DNA of 8,433 bases from assembly GCA_002453315.1 (NCBI GenBank), contig DKGO01000025.1, positions 1 through 8,433 of the forward strand, read 5' to 3'. This document shows positions 1 through 8,302 of the stretch, in pieces. This stretch comes from Caryophanales bacterium UBA6768. GTDB taxonomy: Bacteria > Bacillota > Bacilli > Bacillales_D > Amphibacillaceae. Made by a program: the position numbers and the translations under genes. How positions within the stretch are numbered: the stretch's first letter is position 1; every line of letters begins with the position of its first letter. Below the pieces are notes generated by a model. That model was not told the DNA's origin. It ran no database searches and saw only the letters and a list, made by a program, of their open reading frames with translations.

Positions 1-260
1 AAATCATATAAAGCAATTTACCATGTCATGAGCTTTACTCTCATGACCACTAAAATCATAAAAAGCAATTTACCTTGTCATGGGCCTCACTCTCATGACC
101 ACTAAAATCATAAAAAGCAATTTACCTTGTCATGAGCCTCACTCTCATACCCACTAAAATCATATAAAGCAATTTACCATGTCATGAGCCTCACTCTCAT
201 GGCCACTAAAATCGCAAATAGTAAACAATCATGTCAAGTGCCTCTTCCCCACAGTTGCCA
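1..260. repeat. 52-bp tandem repeat array, at least four units plus one decayed unit
   Basis: Four contiguous units of exactly 52 bp occupy 1-52, 53-104, 105-156 and 157-208 and differ at only a few positions. A fifth, strongly decayed unit fits 209-260 in the same register (about 31 of 52 positions match unit 4, including ATGTCA and GCCTC). The array starts at the window edge and so probably continues outside. Each unit holds an inverted repeat, GTCATGAG - 7 bases - CTCATGAC (25-32 with 40-47 in unit 1). This is perfect in unit 1, keeps G-T wobble pairs in units 2 and 4, and is broken in unit 3. The period is not a multiple of three, so it does not encode a repeated peptide. No gene was found in 1-324. 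Function unknown. Confidence 0.93.
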
Positions 261-269
261 ATAAGAGCA

Positions 270-305
270 TAAAATGAAAAAAACAATGGCCTTCACCATT
301 GTTTT
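270..305 (-). terminator. Intrinsic terminator of the glycolytic operon after eno
   Basis: A perfect 10-bp inverted repeat, AAAACAATGG (280-289) and CCATTGTTTT (296-305), encloses a 6-base loop. Read on the minus strand, the stem is followed by a run of U residues (complement of the A-rich 271-283). It begins 19 bases after the eno stop codon. This is a textbook rho-independent terminator and marks the end of the transcript. Confidence 0.93.
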
Positions 306-324
306 AGTTCATATTTCACTATTT

Positions 325-1674
<1,350 letters not shown>

Positions 1675-1710
1675 TCAAGCAAAACTTCTATCACATCATC
1701 ATATAAACTC

Positions 1711-3249
1711 TTATTCGTTCTTCCCAATTAATGTGTTTCCCGTCATTTCCTCGGGTTGTTCAATATTTAAAATATGTAACAATGTTGGGGACAAATCAGC
1801 AAGTCGTCCACCATCCCGAACGTCCACACCTTTTTTCGTCACAATGACTGGGACTGGGTTTGTCGTGTGAGCTGTCATTGGCTCACCATGACGATTGATT
1901 ACTTCATCGGCATTGCCATGATCTGCTGTAATAATAGCTACCCCATTTAGTGATAAAATTTTGTCAACAATTTTACCTAAACATTCATCGACAACTTCAA
2001 CGGCACGTTTCGTCGGCTCTAATTTCCCAGAATGGCCAACCATATCTGGATTAGCAAAATTTAAAATAATAGCATTTAAATCCCCTTTATCCAATTCAGC
2101 TAACAAGGCATCAGTCACTTTGTATGCACTCATTTCCGGTTGTAAATCGTATGTTGCCACTTTTGGTGAATCGATTAAAATTCGTCGCTCACCAGGAAAT
2201 ACTTGTTCACGACCACCATTCATGAAATATGTCACATGGGGATATTTTTCTGTTTCAGCAATTCTCAATTGTTTTTTTCCATGATTCGCTAACACTTCCC
2301 CTACCGTTTGATGCAATTCAATCGGTTTAAAAGCTACTTCCATTGATAAATCATCACTATAATGGGTCATGCCAACAAAATGTCCTTTACGCAAACGTCC
2401 CCGACTACGTGCAAACGCTGAAAAATTTTCCCCAACAAAAGCATCTGTTATTTGGATGACACGATCAGGTCGAAAATTAAAACAAATCACTGTGTCATCA
2501 TCCTTTATCGTACCTAATGGTTTCCCGTCTTTTCCTATTATAACAGAAGGGATGACAAACTCATCATTTTTCCCATTATCATAGGAGGTTTGAACAACAT
2601 CTTTTGCATTGTCGAAAAACGGTCCCTTACCATTTGTCATTGCATCAAACGCTAGCTGAACCCGTTCCCATCTTCGATCCCTATCCATCGCATAGTAGCG
2701 ACCAGAAACGGTAGCAATTTCACCTACCCCAATTTGATCTATTGCCGCTTCCAATTCATCAATATATGTTATTGCAGTCCTCGGCCCAACATCTCGTCCA
2801 TCCAAATACACATGAACATATACATTAGTAATTCCCTCTTGTTTCGCAAGCTGTAACAGTGCGATTAAATGATTTATATGACTATGTACGCCACCATCGG
2901 ACAGTAATCCACACAAATGCAATGCAGCGTTTTTAGACTTTGCTAAATGAATGGCGTGTAAAAAATTTTCATTCGTAAAAAAATCCCCCGATGCAATTGC
3001 CTGATCAATTCGGGTTAAGTTTTGATATACGACACGTCCTGCCCCTATGTTCACATGACCAACTTCCGAATTTCCCATTTGCCCCTCTGGTAACCCGACA
3101 TCCCGGCCACTAACATGTAATTTATTATGTGGAAAGTCCAGCCAATATCGATCAAAATTCGGTGTGTGGGCTTGGGCAATCGCATTACCATATGTATCTT
3201 CTCGTAAAGCAAATCCGTCTAAAATAATTAATGCTGCCAAATCTGTCAT
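1711..3249 (-). CDS. pgm: 2,3-bisphosphoglycerate-independent phosphoglycerate mutase
   Basis: Interconverts 3-phosphoglycerate and 2-phosphoglycerate without a bisphosphoglycerate cofactor; a Mn2+ enzyme of the alkaline phosphatase superfamily. The 512 residues match the family length (about 511). Visible in order: metal-binding Asp11 (LDGF), the phosphoserine nucleophile Ser61 in [16 protein letters not shown] (117-124), DGRDVGP (150-156), [16 protein letters not shown] (about 182-197), NFRPDR (258-263), ETEKYPHVT (332-340), Asp402/His406 (NPDMVGH), Asp443/His444 (TADHGN) and His461 (HTTNP). The start ATG overlaps the tpiA stop as ATGA, with a modest AGGGAAG upstream, so translation is probably coupled to tpiA. 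The symbol gpmI is used in other naming schemes. Eno follows, which uses its product. Confidence 0.97.
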   Translation of the reverse strand: MTDLAALIILDGFALREDTYGNAIAQAHTPNFDRYWLDFPHNKLHVSGRDVGLPEGQMGNSEVGHVNIGAGRVVYQNLTRIDQAIASGDFFTNENFLHAIHLAKSKNAALHLCGLLSDGGVHSHINHLIALLQLAKQEGITNVYVHVYLDGRDVGPRTAITYIDELEAAIDQIGVGEIATVSGRYYAMDRDRRWERVQLAFDAMTNGKGPFFDNAKDVVQTSYDNGKNDEFVIPSVIIGKDGKPLGTIKDDDTVICFNFRPDRVIQITDAFVGENFSAFARSRGRLRKGHFVGMTHYSDDLSMEVAFKPIELHQTVGEVLANHGKKQLRIAETEKYPHVTYFMNGGREQVFPGERRILIDSPKVATYDLQPEMSAYKVTDALLAELDKGDLNAIILNFANPDMVGHSGKLEPTKRAVEVVDECLGKIVDKILSLNGVAIITADHGNADEVINRHGEPMTAHTTNPVPVIVTKKGVDVRDGGRLADLSPTLLHILNIEQPEEMTGNTLIGKNE

Positions 3250-4010
3250 TTTACATACTTCCCTGCTGCCACTAATTTTATAAATGATGAAGCCTCCAAA
3301 CTCGCTCCACCAACTAATGCCCCATCAATATCAGACATTGCAAGTAAATGATTAATGTTATCGGGATTTACACTTCCGCCATATTGAATAACTACTTGTT
3401 CAGCAACTTCCTTAGAATATAGTCCAGCTATGACTCCCCTGATGTGTTTACAAACATCATTTGCTTCTGAATTAGTTGCCGTTTTCCCTGTTCCAATCGC
3501 CCATATCGGCTCATAGGCAATGATTATATGACTTACTTGTTTGGGACTGACATCAGCCAATGCTTGCTCCACCTGATATTGGATATGTGAGAAAGTCTCT
3601 TCTCCTTCTCGTTGTTCTAACGTTTCACCGACACAAACAATCGGCGTTAATTTATGGGCAAAAGAAGCATGTACTTTTTTATTTACTGTTTCATCAGTTT
3701 CATTAAAAAATTCACGCCGTTCCGAGTGACCAATAATCACATGGGACACCCCAATATCCCTTAACATCATAGGACTAACTTCCCCAGTAAATGGCCCTTC
3801 ATCGGCAAAATGCATCGTCTGTGCCGCTACTTTTAAATGGCTTCTGTGGGCCTTTTCAACAATTTGTTGTAAATATGGAAAGGGAGCACAAACAATCGCC
3901 TCTACTTGATCAGTAATATCCAAATTTTCTACCACTTTATCCATAAATTGTGTCACTTCTACCCCATTTTTATGCATCTTCCAATTGCCAGCAATAACTT
4001 TTTTCCGCAC
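3246..4010 (-). CDS. tpiA: Triosephosphate isomerase
   Basis: Interconverts dihydroxyacetone phosphate and glyceraldehyde-3-phosphate; cytoplasmic TIM barrel, usually dimeric. The product has 254 residues (usual about 250). Family motifs seen: AGNWKMHKN with Asn9 and Lys11, the electrophile His95 in IGHSERR, the base Glu167 in [15 protein letters not shown] (which includes the flexible loop 6), IQYGGSV (208-214) and LVGGAS (232-237) at the phosphate site. The start codon is GTG at 4010, not ATG: it gives the conserved N-terminus [10 protein letters not shown] and is preceded at 8 bases by AAAGGGG (4019-4025). It lies 29 bases after pgk, and its TGA stop overlaps the pgm ATG by four bases. Confidence 0.98.
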   Translation of the reverse strand: MRKKVIAGNWKMHKNGVEVTQFMDKVVENLDITDQVEAIVCAPFPYLQQIVEKAHRSHLKVAAQTMHFADEGPFTGEVSPMMLRDIGVSHVIIGHSERREFFNETDETVNKKVHASFAHKLTPIVCVGETLEQREGEETFSHIQYQVEQALADVSPKQVSHIIIAYEPIWAIGTGKTATNSEANDVCKHIRGVIAGLYSKEVAEQVVIQYGGSVNPDNINHLLAMSDIDGALVGGASLEASSFIKLVAAGKYVK

Positions 4011-4018
4011 AATTCTAT

Positions 4019-4025
4019 CCCCTTT
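4019..4025 (-). promoter_or_regulatory. Ribosome binding site supporting the GTG start of tpiA
   Basis: The minus strand reads AAAGGGG eight bases before the GTG at 4010. No ATG is available until residue 12, inside the active-site motif, so this site and the family N-terminus together decide for GTG. Confidence 0.8.
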
Positions 4026-4039
4026 TAATCAAAATCCTT

Positions 4040-5227
4040 TTATGATGATCTATCATCTAATGCACGAATTCCCGGTAAAATGGTCCCTTCCATAAATTCT
4101 AACGACGCCCCACCACCGGTAGAAGTATGATTCATGGCAGCCACAAGTCCAAATTTTTCAATGGCTGCGACAGAATCTCCACCACCAATGATTGTGTATC
4201 CACTAGTTTCTGCTAATGATTCGGCAACACCTCTCGTCCCTCCACTAAAAGAATCCATTTCAAACACACCCATTGGACCATTCCAAATGATAAGTTTTGA
4301 TTGACTAATAATTTCTTGGTATTTTTTCGTTGTTTCAGGTCCGATATCTAATACCATCCATCCCTCTGGAATATCATGCACTGACATAACACGATGGTTA
4401 GCATCTGCCCGAAAGTCATCGGCAATAACAGCGTCTGTTTGAATATGAAACTGGACACGCTTTTTTTCAGCCTTTTCCATAAATCCTTTTGCTAATTCAA
4501 TTTTATCTGCTTCTAATAGTGAATTTCCAATTTCAAGCCCTTGCGCTTTTAAAAATGTACAAGCTAAACCACCACCAATGATGAGGTGATCAACAATATC
4601 TAGTAAATTATCGATTACTTTAATTTTATCCCGAACCTTTGATCCACCAATGATGGCTGTAAAAGGTCGCTCAGGATTTTCTAACGCCTTACTTAATACA
4701 GAAATTTCTTTTTCCATTAAAAATCCAGCAACCGCTGGTAATTGTTCCGCAATACCAACTGTTGATGCATGATTACGATGTGCTGTTCCAAATGCATCAT
4801 TGACAAAAATATCTGCCATCTTTGTAAATGCTTCAACTAAATACGAGGCATTTTTTTCTTCACCTTCTTCAAAACGGACATTTTCTAGTAATACAACATC
4901 ACCATTTTGTAAATGATTTATTGCCTTATCAACTTCTGGTCCAATGACCGTATCCACTTTTACTACTTGCTTATGTATGATTTGAGATAACCGTTCAGCT
5001 ACTGGTGTTAAACGTAATTCTTCAACAACCTGTCCCTTAGGGCGACCGAAATGCGATGCTAGAATTACTTTCGCACCATTGTCAATTAAATATTGAATCG
5101 TCGGTAAGACAGATTTAATTCTTTTATCGTTTGTAATTACACCATTTTCTATCGGTACATTAAAATCTACGCGACAAAAAACTTTCCTCCCTTGAACATC
5201 AATATCCCTTAATGTTTTCTTAGTCAT
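4040..5227 (-). CDS. pgk: Phosphoglycerate kinase
   Basis: Transfers phosphate from 1,3-bisphosphoglycerate to ADP, the first ATP-forming step of lower glycolysis. The 395-residue protein has the family length (about 394). N-domain substrate motifs are visible: RVDFNVP (19-25), Arg36, SHFGRPKG (58-65), the basic ENVRFEEGE (115-123) and AHRNHAST (149-156). The C-domain nucleotide site shows GGSKV (194-198), NGPMGVFE (316-323) and GGGDS (348-352). The start ATG at 5227 has a GAAGGGG ribosome binding site ten bases upstream (5238-5244). It is separated from gap by 224 bases that contain a terminator and a separate promoter, and it leads the pgk-tpiA-pgm-eno block. The stop is TAA. Confidence 0.98.
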   Translation of the reverse strand: MTKKTLRDIDVQGRKVFCRVDFNVPIENGVITNDKRIKSVLPTIQYLIDNGAKVILASHFGRPKGQVVEELRLTPVAERLSQIIHKQVVKVDTVIGPEVDKAINHLQNGDVVLLENVRFEEGEEKNASYLVEAFTKMADIFVNDAFGTAHRNHASTVGIAEQLPAVAGFLMEKEISVLSKALENPERPFTAIIGGSKVRDKIKVIDNLLDIVDHLIIGGGLACTFLKAQGLEIGNSLLEADKIELAKGFMEKAEKKRVQFHIQTDAVIADDFRADANHRVMSVHDIPEGWMVLDIGPETTKKYQEIISQSKLIIWNGPMGVFEMDSFSGGTRGVAESLAETSGYTIIGGGDSVAAIEKFGLVAAMNHTSTGGGASLEFMEGTILPGIRALDDRSS

Positions 5228-5264
5228 GATCGAAAAGCCCCTTCACTAATTTGTCTCTCTCTCC

Positions 5265-5292
5265 ATTATACTTGAGCAACAAAAACTTTCCA
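5265..5292 (-). promoter_or_regulatory. Candidate sigma-A promoter for pgk-tpiA-pgm-eno
   Basis: On the minus strand TGGAAA (5287-5292), a 16-base spacer and a perfect TATAAT (5265-5270) lie 38-65 bases before the pgk start, downstream of the terminator at 5311-5338. The -35 matches TTGACA at four of six positions. A separate pgk promoter is known in B. subtilis, which supports the call; activity here is inferred. Confidence 0.65.
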
Positions 5293-5310
5293 TTAAGAAC
5301 TGTACAATTA

Positions 5311-5338
5311 AAGAAAAAAAGAGACAATCGTCTCCTTT
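5311..5338 (-). terminator. Intrinsic terminator or attenuator between gap and pgk
   Basis: The inverted repeat GAGAC (5321-5325) and GTCTC (5330-5334) has a four-base loop. On the minus strand the transcript reads AAAGGAGAC GATT GTCTCTTTT, giving up to nine pairs including one G-U, and the last pairs run into a U-rich tail (complement of 5311-5320). The GC-paired core is short, so partial read-through is likely. It would leave a shorter cggR-gap transcript in excess over the full operon message. Confidence 0.7.
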
Positions 5339-5375
5339 ATCAAATTTCTTCCCAAACCATATTAATCCCAGTGAA

Positions 5376-5407
5376 CCCCTTCGCTTAGTTACCAAAGAAT
5401 GAAGGGG
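5376..5407 (-). promoter_or_regulatory. Stem-loop downstream of gap with a pgk-SD-like arm
   Basis: CCCCTTC (5376-5382) and GAAGGGG (5401-5407) form a perfect 7-bp inverted repeat. The interior can add CTT/AAG pairs (5384-5386 with 5395-5397). No U tract follows on the minus strand, so it is not a simple terminator. Its 5' arm on the transcript (CCCCUUC) is also complementary to the pgk ribosome binding site GAAGGGG at 5238-5244. Confidence 0.55.
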
Positions 5408-5426
5408 AATGCATCGCTATTTTTTG

Positions 5427-5447
5427 TTCAATTTTTCAAAAATTGAA
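5427..5447. repeat. Palindrome immediately after gap
   Basis: TTCAATTTTT (5427-5436) and AAAAATTGAA (5438-5447) form a perfect 10-bp inverted repeat around a single base. It begins four bases after the gap stop codon. On the transcript it would be an AU-rich hairpin followed by A residues, not U, so it is not a standard terminator; a role in 3'-end stability of the gap message is possible. Confidence 0.6.
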
Positions 5448-5451
5448 AACT

Positions 5452-6473
<1,022 letters not shown>

Positions 6474-6486
6474 ACATTTTATATGG

Positions 6487-7503
6487 TTAACCGAAAATTA
6501 TTTTTTTCGCCGCCCCCTCATCAGTAATTAATACATCACTTTTTTTCTGTTGCATAAAAGATATAATGGCACTTGCCTTTGACTGACCACCTGCCACTGT
6601 TATAACATCATTAATATTCTCTAAATCTTCTAATTGCATGCCTAACGTCCATACTTTATGAACAATCTGACCTTGTATATCAAAATAATATCCAAATGCC
6701 TCACCTACTGCTTCCCTCTCAATTAATTTCTTCATTGTTTCCTGGGAAGTTTTCCTTCTTTTGGCTAAAGTGAGTGCATCCCCAATCCCATGAATGACAA
6801 TCTGAGCACCCTTAATTAATGATAAAGTTTCAGCGATTGTCTTTTCATTCAACAAGGAATAATATAAGGATTCATTTAACGAATCTGGAATGTGGAACAT
6901 CTCATAATTTCCATTAGTCGCTACTGCCATTTTTGCAATGATTGTATTTGCCTGATTGTCAACATTTTCACCAATACCACCACGAGCAGGCACGAAAAAA
7001 CATTTATTTTCTTCAAAAGGTTCCATCAGCTTAGCAACAGCAGCCATTGTTGACCCTCCAGTAACGGCAATCGTCAAATCTTCATTAATAACCCCCTTTA
7101 AAAATTTTACAGTTGCCCTACCTAGCTCCGTTTTTGCCGAGGGCTGTACATCACAATTGCCTGGAACAACGATAACATTATCAATGTTGAATTTTTTCCC
7201 TAATTGTGTTTCTAATTGTGTTAAATTAGACAATTCGTGATTAAACTCAAACAATGCCTCAACTATTTCCTTCCCTGTTTCTGTGGCATACATTCCTTTT
7301 GATGTCATTTCAATCAATTGGTGTTTTTGTAAAAATTCAATTTCGTTACGAATAAATCGTTCCGTAAATGACGTTTTTTCAATGAGTAATCGACGACCAA
7401 TTGGTCCATAGGTAGAGATTAAATACAATATATCGTAGCGTTTTTTCATTACTCGTAATAAATCTGGATAAATTACTTTTTGTATTTGCAATAAGTTTTC
7501 CAT
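6487..7503 (-). CDS. cggR: Central glycolytic genes regulator CggR (SorC/DeoR-type repressor)
   Basis: Represses its own operon; in B. subtilis, fructose-1,6-bisphosphate binding relieves repression. The 338-residue product matches CggR (340). It has an N-terminal DNA-binding domain (about 20-85), with the helix-turn-helix around IGRRLLIEKTSFTERFIRNE, and a SorC-type sugar-binding domain (about 90-338). The effector domain shows VTGGST (147-152), VPARGGIGE (171-179), IHGIGDALTLAKRR (237-250), EAFGYYFD (268-275), AVAGGQSKA-like VAGGQSKA (303-310) and TDEGAAKK (327-334). An ATG at 7569 would add 22 residues, but MENLLQIQKVIYPDLLRVM matches the CggR N-terminus and AAAGGAG (7514-7520) lies ten bases before the ATG at 7503. 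First gene of the operon. Stop TAA. Confidence 0.96.
   Translation of the reverse strand: MENLLQIQKVIYPDLLRVMKKRYDILYLISTYGPIGRRLLIEKTSFTERFIRNEIEFLQKHQLIEMTSKGMYATETGKEIVEALFEFNHELSNLTQLETQLGKKFNIDNVIVVPGNCDVQPSAKTELGRATVKFLKGVINEDLTIAVTGGSTMAAVAKLMEPFEENKCFFVPARGGIGENVDNQANTIIAKMAVATNGNYEMFHIPDSLNESLYYSLLNEKTIAETLSLIKGAQIVIHGIGDALTLAKRRKTSQETMKKLIEREAVGEAFGYYFDIQGQIVHKVWTLGMQLEDLENINDVITVAGGQSKASAIISFMQQKKSDVLITDEGAAKKIIFG
6492..6509 (-). promoter_or_regulatory. Small hairpin at the 3' end of cggR
   Basis: CGAAAA and TTTTCG (6492-6497, 6504-6509) form a perfect 6-bp inverted repeat with a six-base loop, within the last cggR codons. In B. subtilis the cggR-gapA mRNA is cut by an endonuclease near a stem-loop at this junction, which stabilises the gap part. 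Whether this hairpin plays that role is inference. An 8-bp palindrome, GGTTAACC (6485-6492), overlaps the cggR stop. Confidence 0.4.
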
Positions 7504-7513
7504 AAGAGCAAAA

Positions 7514-7520
7514 CTCCTTT
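7514..7520 (-). promoter_or_regulatory. Ribosome binding site that fixes the cggR start
   Basis: AAAGGAG on the minus strand, ten bases before the ATG at 7503. The alternative ATG at 7569 has no comparable site and would turn the operator region into coding sequence. Confidence 0.85.
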
Positions 7521-7546
7521 TGATATAGATGGTATACTTTAATGTT

Positions 7547-7588
7547 TCGCGGAGTATCGATGACCACACAGGTACATTTATGTCCCAC
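7547..7588 (-). promoter_or_regulatory. Putative CggR operator (two direct half-sites)
   Basis: Downstream of the promoter, the minus strand shows GTGGGACATAAATGTACC starting at 7588 and a related GTGGTCATCGATACTCC starting at 7567: a degenerate direct repeat with a 21-base period, two helical turns. The B. subtilis operator has two CGGGAC-type direct half-sites about 20 bases apart in the same place, between promoter and cggR. The first half-site (TGGGAC) fits well; the second is diverged. Binding is inferred. Confidence 0.5.
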
Positions 7589-7612
7589 TTGTTGTATAAA
7601 ATTATAAATTTA

Positions 7613-7640
7613 ATTATAACAATTTTTTTAAGAATTTCAA
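7613..7640 (-). promoter_or_regulatory. Sigma-A promoter of the cggR-gap operon
   Basis: On the minus strand TTGAAA (7635-7640), a 16-base spacer and a perfect TATAAT (7613-7618) are seen, with TG one base upstream of the -10 (extended -10, TGTTATAAT). It begins 18 bases after the preceding gene's stop and leaves a leader of roughly 100 bases that contains the putative CggR operator. Confidence 0.85.
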
Positions 7641-7657
7641 CTGTTTAGAAAAAGAAC

Positions 7658-7909
7658 CTATCGGTGGGATGTATACTCTTTTAAAGCCATTTCCAAGACG
7701 TCATAATTAATTTGTTCACAGTCTAACAATTTGTTACCGATCTCTACGGCGGGAATTAGCAATTGAAATTCTTCTAGCCATTTATCATTTGAATAAATAT
7801 CCCTTTCTATCAAATCAAATGTATAATATTGTTGAAATAACTTTAACAGTGCATAGGCATCGTCACATAGGGAACAATTTTCTTTTGTATAAAAAAATAT
7901 TTGTTTCAT
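7658..7909 (-). CDS. Glutaredoxin family protein (thioredoxin fold)
   Basis: A small cytoplasmic thiol-redox protein of the glutaredoxin-like (DUF836-type) group; the physiological partner is unknown. The 83 residues show an N-terminal beta strand (KQIFFYTK, 2-9), a CSLC active site with Cys12 and Cys15 at the start of a long helix, and Ile52-Pro53 (LLIPAVEI), the cis-proline loop of this fold. A GTG three codons upstream (7918) is possible, but the ATG at 7909 is chosen because GGGTGA (within 7914-7920) is correctly spaced for it. No terminator separates it from the cggR promoter 18 bases beyond its TAG stop, so read-through into cggR is possible. In related bacilli I recall a glutaredoxin-like gene between rpoN and cggR; rpoN is not in this window. 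Confidence 0.85.
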   Translation of the reverse strand: MKQIFFYTKENCSLCDDAYALLKLFQQYYTFDLIERDIYSNDKWLEEFQLLIPAVEIGNKLLDCEQINYDVLEMALKEYTSHR

Positions 7910-7924
7910 AATTCTCACCCTCTA

Positions 7925-7944
7925 TACCCCATAATCTCAGGGTA
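7925..7944 (-). promoter_or_regulatory. Hairpin in the leader of the glutaredoxin-like gene
   Basis: TACCC/GGGTA form a 5-bp stem (six with a G-U pair on the RNA) around an eight-base loop, directly upstream of the ribosome binding site. The 5' arm ACCCT is also complementary to AGGGT in the ribosome binding site, so two alternative pairings exist. The stems are short and the role is uncertain. Confidence 0.35.
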
Positions 7945-7971
7945 CTTAAAATATCAATTAATTACAAAGGT

Positions 7972-8000
7972 ATTTTATTTAAGTATATCGTGTTTATCAA
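7972..8000 (-). promoter_or_regulatory. Candidate sigma-A promoter for the glutaredoxin-like gene
   Basis: The minus strand shows TTGATA (7995-8000), a 17-base spacer and TAAAAT (7972-7977), each with five of six consensus bases or close to it, about 60 bases before the ATG. Two perfect 10-bp palindromes lie just upstream: ATTTTAAAAT (8002-8011) and TGCAATTGCA (8019-8028). Confidence 0.65.
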
Positions 8001-8086
8001 CATTTTAAAATAATGCAGTGCAATTGCAATCGTCCCTATTTATATATAATTTAGCAAAATATATAAAGAAAGAATTAAGAACGGCT

Positions 8087-8302
8087 GAATTCCGCATTTT
8101 TCTGAATTTCGGACGTGAATACGACTCTTGCTTCGACGAGTTCCGCATTTCTAGGATTCTCAGGTGAGCATCCGACCCTTGCTCATCTGAATTTGGCATT
8201 TCTAGGATTCTCAGATGAGTATCCATCTCTTGCACGGCTGGGTTTACCATTTTCGCGATTTTCAGACGTGCATCCATCTCTTACACAGCTGAGTTATCCA
8301 TT
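8087..8302. repeat. 51-bp tandem repeat array, four units plus a partial fifth
   Basis: Units of exactly 51 bp start at 8087, 8138, 8189 and 8240, each opening with a G-A/G-rich form of GAATTNNNCAT. A partial fifth starts at 8291 and fades after about 12 bases. Units 2 and 3 are the most alike and share CATTTCTAGGATTCTCAG; units 1 and 4 are more diverged. Units 2 and 3 can form an imperfect hairpin (GGATTCTC with GAG-ATCC, loop of four). Because 51 is 17 codons, reading frames stay open on both strands (8277-8005 minus, 8115-8327 plus) and encode 17-residue repeats such as SDAHLRILEMRNSSKQE. Neither has a convincing ribosome binding site, so they are probably by-products of the repeat. Confidence 0.9.

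Noticed and set aside
1..260. CRISPR array
   Set aside because: Units are contiguous 52-bp copies with no unique spacers between repeats, and no cas genes are present.
7504..7569. N-terminal extension of CggR by 22 residues
   Set aside because: The CggR N-terminus starts at MENLL; AAAGGAG is spaced for the ATG at 7503, and the extension overlaps the operator and leader.
7379..7588. Open frame of 69 codons on the minus strand over the cggR start
   Set aside because: It overlaps the start of cggR in another frame and the operator; no ribosome binding site or recognisable product.
8005..8277. Possible small protein with 17-residue repeats on the minus strand
   Set aside because: Its coding length comes from the 51-bp repeat, the plus strand is open as well, and no ribosome binding site precedes the ATG at 8277. 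Kept as part of the repeat, not called as a gene.
8087..8302. CRISPR array or IS remnant
   Set aside because: Head-to-tail copies without spacers, no transposase fragment and no flanking inverted repeats or target duplication seen.
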